The notes under the pieces were generated by a model, which was given only the letters and a program-made list of their open reading frames with translations, had not been told where the DNA came from and ran no database searches. The position numbers and the translations under genes were made by a program. Of a stretch of DNA of 64,000 nucleotides, positions 8,440-17,010 are shown one piece after another. Origin of the DNA: NP936 sp002726085 (GTDB lineage: Bacteria; Acidobacteriota; Vicinamibacteria; Vicinamibacterales; UBA8438); the NCBI GenBank assembly GCA_036012905.1, contig DASCQF010000105.1, positions 5,491-69,490 on the forward strand, in the 5' to 3' direction. Position 1 is the first letter of the stretch, and each line of letters begins with the position of its first letter.

Positions 8440-11017
8440 CCGCCACACCCAGTGCCGCCTCGAGACCGGTCCGCAGGTCTTGCTCCACGTCTGGCGCGAG
8501 CTTGGCGCCATCGCGGGTCAGGTGGAACACGTCAATTGCCCGGTCGCCCTCGGTCGAGATCAGCACGAGATCGATATCGCAGCCGTGTTCGGAAATGACA
8601 CGGCTGACGTTGTAGAGCAGGCCCCATCGGTTGGCGCCGCCGATTTCGAGCACCGTGTAGCGATCCGAATAGTGGTGGTCGAAGTGCACCATGCTACGGA
8701 GGCGAATCGTGCGCCGCCGCGCCCGGGTCGCCGCCTCCCGGCCCTTGAGCATCGCCGCCAGATCGGCGTTGCCGGTGACCCCGTCCTGCAACAACCTCGT
8801 TACCTCTGACTGACCCGACTCGTTGAGCGCCAGAAACCGATCGGCGTCGACGAAGCGGAACAGGTCGAGCACGACCTTCTGGCGATTGCTCATCGCCTGT
8901 CCGCGCAGGATGTCCATGCCGAAGTAAGAGAGGACGCCGCAGACATTTGAGAAAATGCGTGGCCGATCCTTGGTGACGACGCTCAGTTCCCAGACGTCAT
9001 CGTGCTGGTCGAGGGTCAGACGCACCTCGTCCGGCTCCAGGTCTCGTGACAGGCGGATATGGTCGTACACCGTCAGCGGGTCGACGAGCCGCAGATAACG
9101 CTGGGGCAGCCCCTCGAGGAAGTCGGTCACCTGGTGTTCCGAGATCTCCGGCGGCCGGTGAGCCTGGAGCCCGGAGATGCTCGACTGCCCAGTCGCGATT
9201 ACCTCGTCGCCATAGCCCAGCGTGATGTGGTTGTAGGTGTCGACGTAGAGTCGCCACAGCAGTTCCTCCTTCCACGGCGTGAGGGTCTCCGGGCTCACCG
9301 CCTGGATGTCGACGAGTGTGAGCAGACACAGCATCTTGAGCCTGTCCTCGGTGCCGACCAGCCGGGCGAATTGTTGGGCGACCTCCGGGTCTTCGCTGTC
9401 CCGACGAAACGCCGCGACCGACATCTGGAGATGATGCCGGATCAGGAACTCGACAGTGCGGATGTCCTCGGGTGGCACGCGGAGTCGTCGAAGCGGCCCC
9501 CCCACCATCCGAACGCTTTCCTCGGCGTGGTTCTTGTCCGTCCATTTGCCGGTATCGTGAAACAGCAGCGCCAAGACGATCAGCTCCGGCTGTCGCAGCT
9601 CGGCGAAGATACTCGCGAATCGCCCTCGCTCGGTCGAGTTCGGGTCGGCGAGGGCCGAGAGATTCCGAATGGTCAACAGTGTGTGCTCATCGACCGTGTA
9701 CTTGTGGTAGAAATCCCGAATGACGCGACAGTAGACCTTGCGGAACTCCGGAAACATGCGCCCTAGCAGGCCGTTCTCGTGCATCTCGGACAGCCGATCG
9801 TAGAGCCCGGGGGTCGGCTTGAGCAGGCGCAGGAACTGGTCGCGCTCGGCCGTGGTCGGAAAGAATTCCTCCGACGTGTAGCGGTCGCCATGCCGTTCCA
9901 CGAACGCCAGCGTCTCGGGCGACACCGGGCAGCACTCGTCGATTGCCGCCTGAAACGCGCGCACCCAGGTGTGAGGCTGGAGCGATGCCCGCACCATGTC
10001 GATGATGCTGATCCCGTCGCGGTCACGCCGTAGATTGTCACTGACTGGCTTCGTCGGTTCGGGTGACGACGGCGGATGCGCCTCTTTGATGGCGTTGGCC
10101 AGGACCCGCGCGATGATCCGCGCGTGATGGAAGTAGACGCTCATCAACGCCTCGACCTGACTCTGCGCCTGGGTGCCAGGTGACCCGAACCGTTCGGCAA
10201 CCGCCTCCTGATGCTCGTGATTCAGGGCGTTCAGATTGCGTCCGTTCTCCAGATGCAGGAGCGACCGGATCCGAAGAAAGAACTCCTCCGCTTCGTCGAT
10301 CGCCTCGTCGAGTCGGCCGGACGAGGTTGGCACGGTGCGGGCGGCGCCTGGTTGGCTGAGGGCCACGAGCGCGCGGATCGCCGCCACGTCGCGTAGCGCC
10401 CCGGGCGCCTCCTTCACGTCCGGTTCGAGCTGGTAGATTGTGGTATTGAACTGCGAATGGCGGTCGGCGACCAGGCCGCACAACGCCTCGATGGTCGGTT
10501 GGCGCCAAACGGATGCGGGACCGTGGACGAGTGTGTTGAATCGTTCAAAGACCCCGGCATCGCCCGTCAGAAAGCGGGCGTCGAGCACCGCGACGAGAAA
10601 CTCCGGATTGTCTGTCTCCGGCGTCTCGAGCTCGCCCACGTGCCGCACCTGGTGACCGACATCGAGACCGAGGTCCCAGAGGGGGTGCAGCTGCGCCTTG
10701 ACGAACCGCTCTTCGGCGGCGGCGATTGGACCGCCGAAAAGAATCAGTAGGTCGATGTCGGAGTGGAGACACAGGTGGCGCCGACCGTAGCCCCCGATTG
10801 CGACCAGCGCGACCGGTGTGTCGGTTTGGGCAGCGGCCTCCTCGTGGATCCGCACAAGCAGGCCGTCGATGAGGGTGGAGTAGGCCTCGGCAGCCTGCAC
10901 GCCACCCCGTGCCAAACGGATCTCGGCGCGGTAGGCGTCGCGCGCCGCGCGCAGGGTCTCGGCGAGTGAGCGCTCGCCGGCCGGCACAGCGTCGACGGTG
11001 GCGTGCTCGGTCGTCAT
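8426..11017 (-). CDS. glnD: [Protein-PII] uridylyltransferase/uridylyl-removing enzyme
   Basis: An 863-residue glutamine sensor that uridylylates PII proteins when glutamine is low and removes UMP when it is high. The nucleotidyltransferase centre has GGYGRR at 75-80 and HSDID at 85-89. The HD hydrolase domain shows LLFHDTGKW near 485-493. Two ACT domains follow, near 675-760 and 785-863. The gene overlaps glnB by 14 bases, so enzyme and substrate are translationally coupled. Both PII paralogues in the window, GlnB and GlnK, keep Tyr51 and are plausible substrates. Confidence 0.96.
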   Translation of the reverse strand: MTTEHATVDAVPAGERSLAETLRAARDAYRAEIRLARGGVQAAEAYSTLIDGLLVRIHEEAAAQTDTPVALVAIGGYGRRHLCLHSDIDLLILFGGPIAAAEERFVKAQLHPLWDLGLDVGHQVRHVGELETPETDNPEFLVAVLDARFLTGDAGVFERFNTLVHGPASVWRQPTIEALCGLVADRHSQFNTTIYQLEPDVKEAPGALRDVAAIRALVALSQPGAARTVPTSSGRLDEAIDEAEEFFLRIRSLLHLENGRNLNALNHEHQEAVAERFGSPGTQAQSQVEALMSVYFHHARIIARVLANAIKEAHPPSSPEPTKPVSDNLRRDRDGISIIDMVRASLQPHTWVRAFQAAIDECCPVSPETLAFVERHGDRYTSEEFFPTTAERDQFLRLLKPTPGLYDRLSEMHENGLLGRMFPEFRKVYCRVIRDFYHKYTVDEHTLLTIRNLSALADPNSTERGRFASIFAELRQPELIVLALLFHDTGKWTDKNHAEESVRMVGGPLRRLRVPPEDIRTVEFLIRHHLQMSVAAFRRDSEDPEVAQQFARLVGTEDRLKMLCLLTLVDIQAVSPETLTPWKEELLWRLYVDTYNHITLGYGDEVIATGQSSISGLQAHRPPEISEHQVTDFLEGLPQRYLRLVDPLTVYDHIRLSRDLEPDEVRLTLDQHDDVWELSVVTKDRPRIFSNVCGVLSYFGMDILRGQAMSNRQKVVLDLFRFVDADRFLALNESGQSEVTRLLQDGVTGNADLAAMLKGREAATRARRRTIRLRSMVHFDHHYSDRYTVLEIGGANRWGLLYNVSRVISEHGCDIDLVLISTEGDRAIDVFHLTRDGAKLAPDVEQDLRTGLEAALGVADEAR

Positions 11018-11109
11018 CGATGTGGGAAAGCTCCACCTACGCCCGGCACGGCCCGGCGCGGGCTGGGCAACTGACTTGGTATCGTCCTCGTTCAGTACCT
11101 GATGTTGGT

Positions 11110-11976
11110 TCAGTACCCGATGTTGAAACCGAAGGTGCCGACTGCCTGGAAGTCGTCCCCGTCGTTGAACGATGCCAACGCGTCTCCAAACGCCATCAGG
11201 TGGACGCCGCCACTGACCTCCCAGGCGCCATAGGGCCCTGGCACGGGTAGCGGCAGGCTTGCCAGCAGTCCGAGGTCGGCATAGCCGAACGCGTCGTCGT
11301 TTCCGGGGCTCCCTTCGTAGTAGTCCGTCAGGCTCAGGCCGAGTATGACCGGAAATGCGAAAGACACGGGCATGCCGTCGAGGCTCAGACCCGGCTCTAC
11401 CCCGATCTCGAAATAGACGCCTTCACCCGCCCCCCCGTCGGCCTGCCCGTCCAGCTCGATAGCCATCAGCACGTGCGGAGACAGTGCGAAGGCACCCAGC
11501 AACGTGCTGTCGTCGACACCCAGGCTCAGCGCCACTTCTTTCACCGTGCCGAACGAGTCGTTTGGGCTGACATACGCGGTATACGTGAGCCCGAAGTCCC
11601 AGTTGTCGATGCCGAACGCGAAGCCGGTATAGAAGTCAGATTCATACCAGGCGCCAACGTTGGCGGCCGGTCCGTCGTTTCCGCTCGGCCCGGTGTGCAA
11701 GCTGTTCCACTGTCCGATGGTGAACGCGATGCTGTTGAGACCCTCAGTGCCCTCGAACAGGTTGAACGTCACGTCCATGTAGGGCTGGGCGACGATCCCC
11801 GAGCGCTCCTGCTTGATGCCACGGAAGAAGTAGGCGTGGCTGAAATCGGCTCCGGTGGAAAAGGACGCCTTGCCGGTATTGCTCTGCGCCATCGCGCTGC
11901 TCGCCAGGACTCCGCTCACGAGCGCGACCGTCGCGGCAACGCCCAGAAGTCGTATGGGTCGCCAACCAGCTGACAT
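11110..11976 (-). CDS. TorF-like putative outer-membrane porin 1
   Basis: A 288-residue exported protein with a signal peptide ending at ASSAMA (residue 30). The rest alternates polar and aromatic residues as in a beta-barrel and ends with FGFNIGY, an aromatic C-terminus suited to BAM recognition. The early block FSHAYFFRGIKQ matches the start of the TorF/Gcw_chp putative porin family. A GGAGG lies before the ATG. It is a clear paralogue of the next gene (12275-13114), sharing the RGI, NDSFGTV/NGSFGTV and DGQADGG blocks. The location beside amtB suggests uptake of a small nitrogen solute, but that is inference. Confidence 0.75.
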   Translation of the reverse strand: MSAGWRPIRLLGVAATVALVSGVLASSAMAQSNTGKASFSTGADFSHAYFFRGIKQERSGIVAQPYMDVTFNLFEGTEGLNSIAFTIGQWNSLHTGPSGNDGPAANVGAWYESDFYTGFAFGIDNWDFGLTYTAYVSPNDSFGTVKEVALSLGVDDSTLLGAFALSPHVLMAIELDGQADGGAGEGVYFEIGVEPGLSLDGMPVSFAFPVILGLSLTDYYEGSPGNDDAFGYADLGLLASLPLPVPGPYGAWEVSGGVHLMAFGDALASFNDGDDFQAVGTFGFNIGY

Positions 11977-12214
11977 GTGTGTGCCTCCAGACCGCTAGCG
12001 AAGCACCGCCTCGAACCGCCCGGTCGACGTCGGCTCCGCACCGCTAGCAGGCTCTTCTTGCAGCCCCGCTACGCGGGGGCCAGACATCTCCTCGTGCCAC
12101 GTAAACTTGCTTCAAACGTCAAGATCTGGCCCATGGGAAATGTCAGCCGCCCGAATGAACGGACCATCTTACCAGAGGATCGGGAACGATCGCGTCATTG
12201 GGTCGGGGGGTCGG

Positions 12215-12257
12215 GCGTCCGGCGAGGGTAGCGGAGGCGGATCCCCTCGCCGGACGC
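12215..12257 (-). terminator. Long perfect hairpin after porin 2
   Basis: The arms GCGTCCGGCGAGGG and CCCTCGCCGGACGC (14 bp, 15-base loop) lie 18 bases beyond the stop of the minus-strand porin gene. No U-run follows. It may end or stabilise that transcript. The remaining part of the gap up to 11977 contains a small CCCCGC/GCGGGG hairpin near 12065 and nothing else recognisable. Confidence 0.55.
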
Positions 12258-12274
12258 TCCGGCTGAGACGACGG

Positions 12275-13114
12275 TCAGTAGCCGAGACTGAGACCGAACA
12301 CGCCGATCGGGCGGAAGTCGTCGCCGTTGAGCGCCTCGAGCCCGTCGCCGAACACCATGAACTGGATGCCGCCGGCGATCTCCCACGACCCGTATTCCTC
12401 CGGCACGCCCGAGAGCGGGATGCTTGCCATGAGACCAACGTTGAAGAAACCGAACTTGTTGTCCTCTCCGTTCACCTCGAAGTAGTCGCTCGCGCTCAAC
12501 CCCAACGTGACCGGGACCGACAGACCAACCGGTGCGTCGTCCGGCAACGGAATCGCCGGTTCGATACCGAGCTCGACATAGGTGCCCTCGTTGGAGCCCC
12601 CGTCGGCCTGCCCGTCCACTTCGACCGCCACGGTGACCGAGGGCGACAGCCCGACCGGATCACTGATTCCGAGACTGAACGCGATCTCATGCACCGTGCC
12701 GAACGAGCCGTTTGGACTCGAGTAGGCGGTGTAGGTGGCGCCGGCCTCCCACAGGTCGGCGCCGTACCCGACACCGGCGTAGAAGTCGTTCTCATACCAG
12801 ATCTGGGGACTCGACCCGCCGTCGGGGATCCCGTGGTCAGAGTGCAGACTGCTCCAGGTTCCAGCAGTAATCGACGCATTGCCGAACGTGATGCTACCCT
12901 CGAAGAACGGCTCCGCGATGAACCCCTCAGTCTCCTGAATGATGCCGCGGAAGTAGTACTCGTTGATGAAGTCAACACCGGCGCCGAGTGAGACGTTGCC
13001 GTCGTTTTGGGCGGCCGCGGTGCTTGGCAGCAGGCCGAAGGCCACGGTCACCGCCAGGGCGATACGTGCCAGCCGGGTCGTGGCGTGTGTCAGAGATGTG
13101 CGGGTGAACGTCAT
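12275..13114 (-). CDS. TorF-like putative outer-membrane porin 2
   Basis: The ATG at 13114 is preferred over an upstream in-frame start because AGGAGG lies ten bases before it and a signal peptide follows at once (cleavage after STAAA, about residue 35). The 279-residue product has the family opening FINEYYFRGIIQ, repeated amphipathic strands and the aromatic terminus FGLSLGY. It shares several blocks with its neighbour at 11110-11976, so the two arose by tandem duplication. It lies directly downstream of glnK-amtB in the same direction, which suggests a role linked to nitrogen supply. No substrate can be assigned. Confidence 0.75.
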   Translation of the reverse strand: MTFTRTSLTHATTRLARIALAVTVAFGLLPSTAAAQNDGNVSLGAGVDFINEYYFRGIIQETEGFIAEPFFEGSITFGNASITAGTWSSLHSDHGIPDGGSSPQIWYENDFYAGVGYGADLWEAGATYTAYSSPNGSFGTVHEIAFSLGISDPVGLSPSVTVAVEVDGQADGGSNEGTYVELGIEPAIPLPDDAPVGLSVPVTLGLSASDYFEVNGEDNKFGFFNVGLMASIPLSGVPEEYGSWEIAGGIQFMVFGDGLEALNGDDFRPIGVFGLSLGY

Positions 13115-13246
13115 TTGCCTGGTTCCTCCTGGAAGATCCCGCCCGGTGCGCTGGCGGTGTGTCGTGGGTGATTCGAAATCTACATTTATGTCGAGAACAA
13201 GACGATCTCCGACAAGGGCGTCATCGACCGAGTGCCGGTGCGCCGC

Positions 13247-13263
13247 CGGACACACGGTGTCCG
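13247..13263 (-). terminator. Short hairpin after amtB
   Basis: CGGACAC-ACG-GTGTCCG forms a 7-bp stem 26 bases after the amtB stop. It lacks a U-tract, so terminator function is uncertain. Confidence 0.35.
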
Positions 13264-13288
13264 ACGGTCGCACGCGGCTGTTGCCGTT

Positions 13289-14614
13289 CTAGCGGTGAGC
13301 GATCTGGAAGCCACCATAGGCTTCCATGCCGTGCTCGCTCACATCGAGGCCCGTGCGCTCTTCCTCCGGGCTTACCCGCAAACCGACTGTGGCCTTGAGG
13401 GCGAAGAAGATGATGAGGGCTGCCGAGAAACAGAAGAGGGCGTAGGATCCGACCCCGATCAGCTGGGTCATGAACGAGTGTTCGGCGTTCGTGCTGAAGA
13501 TACCGACCGCCAGTGTGCCCCAGACCCCGCACACGAGGTGAACCGAGACTGCGCCGACCGGATCGTCGATCCTTGCACGGTCGAGCAGCAGCACGGACGC
13601 CACGACGATGACGCCCGCGACCAGACCGATGATCATGGCGGAGTTCACGCTCACCGTGTCGGCGCCGGCGGTGATGCCGACGAGACCGGCCAGCGACCCG
13701 TTGAGCACCATCGACAGGTCCGGCTTGTGCTGCAGTGTCCAGGAGGCCGCCATTGCCCCGAGGACGCCGGCGGCTGACGCGAGCGAGGTGGTGACGAACA
13801 CCAGCGACACCAGCGCAGGATCAGCGCTCAGCACCGACCCGCCGTTGAATCCGTACCAGCCAAGCCACAGCAGAAAGACCCCGATGGTGGCGAGCGGCAT
13901 GCTGTGTCCGGCGACCGGCCGAATCTTGCCGTCTACATACTTGCCCAGCCGCGGTCCCAGGACGATGATGCCGGCCAGTGCCGCCCAGCCACCAACGGAG
14001 TGCACCAAGGTGGAGCCCGCGAAGTCGTAGAAGCCCATCTGGTCGAGCCAGCCGGCGCCCCACTTCCATGACCCGGCGATCGGATAGATGAACGCCACGT
14101 AAATCGTCGTGAAAATCAGGAACGGTCCCAGCTTGACGCGCTCCGCCACCGCGCCCGACACAATCGTGGCGGCGGTGGCGGCGAACATGGCCTGGAAGAT
14201 GAAGTCTGTCCAGTAGGTGTAGGCTCCGCTCGCATAGGCAATCGTGTTGCCTTCGGCGCCCGGGTCGAGCCCGAAGCCGGCGAAGCCGAAGAACTGGCCG
14301 ATGCTGAAGTCGCCTGGATACATCAGGTTGAACCCGACGATCGCGTAGGTCAGCAGACCGATGGCGACGATGCCGGTGTTCTTGAAGAGGATGTTCACCG
14401 TGTTCTTCGCCTGGGTCAGCCCGCTTTCCAGTGTGGCGAAGCCCAGGTGCATGATGAAGACTAGGAACGTGGCAACCAGCATCCAGGTGTTGTTGACGGT
14501 GAACATCTCCTGCGAGACCTCATCCTGCGCGTAGGCGACGCTCGGCAGGAGCACGAGACCGAGGAGCAGGAGGGTCGTGTATCGACCGACCAATCGCGGC
14601 AACCTATTCGTCAT
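13289..14614 (-). CDS. amtB: Ammonium transporter
   Basis: A 441-residue Amt/MEP channel with a cleavable signal peptide (cut after SVAYA, residue 29) and about eleven membrane helices. The twin pore histidines are present: His205 in STLVHSVGGW and His359 in GAVSVHLVCGVWG. I use the ATG at 14614, preceded by GGAAGGA, rather than the longer frame. It conducts ammonium/ammonia across the inner membrane and is normally gated by GlnK. It follows glnK after 47 bases, the standard glnK-amtB pair, behind a sigma-54 promoter at 15116-15131. Confidence 0.96.
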   Translation of the reverse strand: MTNRLPRLVGRYTTLLLLGLVLLPSVAYAQDEVSQEMFTVNNTWMLVATFLVFIMHLGFATLESGLTQAKNTVNILFKNTGIVAIGLLTYAIVGFNLMYPGDFSIGQFFGFAGFGLDPGAEGNTIAYASGAYTYWTDFIFQAMFAATAATIVSGAVAERVKLGPFLIFTTIYVAFIYPIAGSWKWGAGWLDQMGFYDFAGSTLVHSVGGWAALAGIIVLGPRLGKYVDGKIRPVAGHSMPLATIGVFLLWLGWYGFNGGSVLSADPALVSLVFVTTSLASAAGVLGAMAASWTLQHKPDLSMVLNGSLAGLVGITAGADTVSVNSAMIIGLVAGVIVVASVLLLDRARIDDPVGAVSVHLVCGVWGTLAVGIFSTNAEHSFMTQLIGVGSYALFCFSAALIIFFALKATVGLRVSPEEERTGLDVSEHGMEAYGGFQIAHR

Positions 14615-14661
14615 TGGTGTTTTCCTTCCGTCTGCACAATCACTGGGAATGACGTGGCCCA

Positions 14662-15000
14662 TCACAGCGCCTCGTCGCCGATCTCACCGGTTCTGATTCG
14701 TATCGCCTGTCCGACGTCGCTGACGAAGACCTTGCCGTCCCCAATCGACCCGGTGCGCGCCGCCTCGATGATCGCAGTGGTTGCAGCTTCGACCAGCTCG
14801 TCGCCGACGACCGTGTCGAGCTTCATCTTCGGCACGAAGTCCACCGTGTATTCGGCGCCGCGGTAGATCTCGGTGTGTCCCTTCTGTCGGCCGAAGCCTT
14901 TCACTTCGGTTACGGTGAGCCCCTGGACGCCGGCCTTGGCCAGTCCGTCCCGGACCTCGTCGAGCATGTGAGGTTTGATGATGGCGCTGATTATCTTCAT
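14662..15000 (-). CDS. glnK: PII-family protein GlnK
   Basis: A 112-residue PII paralogue starting MKIISAII at the ATG at 15000. The T-loop keeps Tyr51 in YRGAEYTVDF, and the C-terminal block TGSIGDGKVFV is the nucleotide/2-oxoglutarate site. It differs from GlnB at many positions. It sits immediately before amtB, so I call it GlnK: it would plug AmtB when nitrogen is plentiful and be uridylylated by GlnD when it is scarce. A -24/-12 promoter lies 116 bases upstream, which predicts nitrogen-controlled expression. Confidence 0.92.
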   Translation of the reverse strand: MKIISAIIKPHMLDEVRDGLAKAGVQGLTVTEVKGFGRQKGHTEIYRGAEYTVDFVPKMKLDTVVGDELVEAATTAIIEAARTGSIGDGKVFVSDVGQAIRIRTGEIGDEAL

Positions 15001-15115
15001 CTGCATCTCCTGGCTGCCGGTGGCGGACGCCTGCACGCCCACCGGTGATGGCTGACGACGTCGTGTTGTCTTGAGCCGCGGCCACGCACACGAGTGCACC
15101 GCCGCCAGAGGCAGG

Positions 15116-15131
15116 TAGCAAAGCTGGGGCC
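15116..15131 (-). promoter_or_regulatory. Sigma-54 (-24/-12) promoter for glnK-amtB
   Basis: On the minus strand the sequence TGGCCCC-AGCT-TTGCT matches the sigma-54 consensus (TGGCACG-N4-TTGCW) with the invariant GG and GC ten bases apart. It is followed after about 116 bases by glnK, and a sigma-54 activator gene lies just upstream. The rest of the 321-base gap 15001-15321 holds no gene I can see. No clear NtrC-type site was found by eye. Confidence 0.7.
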
Positions 15132-15321
15132 AGCTCGAGCTGCACGATGGCATCGGGCCGTTTGCACTGTGAAACCGGGGCTGAATCGAGGCGTGCGGTT
15201 ATCAGGCAGCGGTGCGGATCGACAAAATTGTAGAGCCTGGAAAACCGATCCGACGTTCATGTAGCGCCGCGCCTAGCCTGAGGCGCCGCCCCTGCCCGCC
15301 GACCTGGATCCTGGTCGTGAC

Positions 15322-16863
15322 CTACGATCGGTACCGGTTGCAGTCGATGTCGTACTTCTTGACCTTGTAGCTGATGATCCGCTCGGTCGATTGGAGGAGG
15401 GTGGCCGCCTTTACCCGGTTACCGCGGGTCGCTTTGAGCGTGTCCTCGATCAGATCTTTTTCGTAGGCCTCAACGGCGTCGCTGAGGGATAGGCTCATCG
15501 CGGTGCCCGACGCCTCGCCGGTCTGGAGCGATGGCGGCAGGTCGTGCGCGTGGATGACGCTGCCATCGCAGACGAGCACCGATCGCTCGATCGCGTTCTC
15601 GAGCTCACGCACATTTCCCGGCCAGTGATAAGCCATCAGCATGTCGATCGCCGGCGTCGAGATACGTTTCACCTGCTTGCCGTGCTCGACGGCGTAGCGC
15701 TCGAGGAAGTGATCGGCCAGCAGCAGCACGTCGGTCTTGCGTTCCCGCAGGGGGGGCACGAAGATCGCGAAGACGTTGAGCCGGTAGTGGAGATCGTTCC
15801 GGAACGTGCCGGCGGCGATCGCCTTTTCGAGGTCGGCGTTGGTTGCCGCGATGAGCCGGACGTCCACCTTGACCGGATCAGTTCCGCCCAGACGCTCGAA
15901 TTCCCGCTCTTGCAGGACGCGGAGCAGCTTGAGCTGGGTCGACTGATTGAGGTCTCCGATTTCATCCAAGAACAGCGTGCCGCCCTGGGCCAGCTCGAAC
16001 CGTCCCTTCTTACGCGTGCGGGCGTCGGTGAACGCTCCCTTTTCGTAGCCGAACAGCTCCGACTCGATCAGCGAGTCGGGGAGAGCCGCGCAGCTCACCT
16101 TGATGAACGGCTTCTTGGCTCGCGGCGAGTTGTAGTGGAGTGCGTGCGCGATCAGTTCCTTGCCGGTGCCCGACTCGCCGCGCACGAGCACCGTCGTGGT
16201 GGCGCCGGCCACCTGGGCCACCTGGGCGTAGACCTCCCGCATTGGGCTGCTGGTGCCCACGATGTTGGCGAAATCGTAGCGCTGCTGGAGCTCGCCGCGC
16301 AGGTGGACATTTTCATCGACGAGCCGCTGACGCTCCGCGTCCACCAGGTGGCTGACCCGGATGGCCTGAGCAATCATCGAGGACACGACGCCGAGGAAGC
16401 GGACGTAGTCCTGGTAGTCGCGCCCCTTCTCGAAGGGCAGATCGATGCTGATGGCGCCGACCGGTTTTTTTCGGGTCTTGATTGGCACGCAGATGAAGCT
16501 GATGTCTCGGCGCTCGAGGTCCTTGCGCCGCGCGCGATTGAGAAACATCGGCTCCTTGCTGGCACGCGGGACGATCACCGGTTTGCCGCTCTCGACGACT
16601 CGGCCCGTCACTCCTTCGCCGACCGCGTAGCAGGCCGATTGTCCCTCCTTGGTGAGGCCTTCGGCCGCTTCCACATGGAGCAGTCCGGTATCGGGGCTCA
16701 AGAGGGTGACCGAGCTGCACACGACGCTGTATCGTCGGTCGAGAAGCTGCAGCACGCGCTGGAGCGCCGCCCGCAGGCTGGACCCGCCCGCCAGCGCGTC
16801 GTTGATCTCGGCCAGCGCGGTCAATCGGGAGGCGTCGTGTGAGATGGCGCGTTCTTTGGCCAC
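15322..16863 (-). CDS. Sigma-54-dependent activator, GAF-AAA+-Fis (NifA-like)
   Basis: A 513-residue enhancer-binding protein from a GTG start. An N-terminal GAF sensor spans about 20-165. The AAA+ domain follows with Walker A GESGTGKE (229-236) and Walker B GGTLFLDEIGD (294-304). A C-terminal Fis-type helix-turn-helix lies in the last 50 residues. The sigma-54-contacting loop reads GAFTDA (276-281) instead of GAFTGA. The order of domains is that of NifA, but there are no nif genes here. Its place directly upstream of the sigma-54 promoter of glnK-amtB suggests it drives nitrogen-assimilation genes. The GAF ligand is unknown. Confidence 0.88.
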   Translation of the reverse strand: MAKERAISHDASRLTALAEINDALAGGSSLRAALQRVLQLLDRRYSVVCSSVTLLSPDTGLLHVEAAEGLTKEGQSACYAVGEGVTGRVVESGKPVIVPRASKEPMFLNRARRKDLERRDISFICVPIKTRKKPVGAISIDLPFEKGRDYQDYVRFLGVVSSMIAQAIRVSHLVDAERQRLVDENVHLRGELQQRYDFANIVGTSSPMREVYAQVAQVAGATTTVLVRGESGTGKELIAHALHYNSPRAKKPFIKVSCAALPDSLIESELFGYEKGAFTDARTRKKGRFELAQGGTLFLDEIGDLNQSTQLKLLRVLQEREFERLGGTDPVKVDVRLIAATNADLEKAIAAGTFRNDLHYRLNVFAIFVPPLRERKTDVLLLADHFLERYAVEHGKQVKRISTPAIDMLMAYHWPGNVRELENAIERSVLVCDGSVIHAHDLPPSLQTGEASGTAMSLSLSDAVEAYEKDLIEDTLKATRGNRVKAATLLQSTERIISYKVKKYDIDCNRYRS

Positions 16864-16940
16864 TGGGTCGCCGGTGTGTGGTTGCCGATCAGGACGACGG
16901 GGTTGGGCTGTCTCGGAGAGCGGATTGTAAGACAGAGGCC

Positions 16941-16998
16941 AGCGAAGCCGTCCGGCTCCTCCTGTCTCCTGTCTCCTGCCTCCTGCCTCCTGCCTCTT
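16941..16998 (-). repeat. Heptamer/hairpin intergenic repeat, copy C
   Basis: On the minus strand, five heptamers (AGGAGGC/AGGAGAC) lead into GGAGCCGGACGGCTTCGCT. It begins about a dozen bases after the gltD stop, in the sense direction, and fills most of the gap before the sigma-54 activator. Confidence 0.75.
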
Positions 16999-17010
16999 TG
17001 AGGGTTCGTC

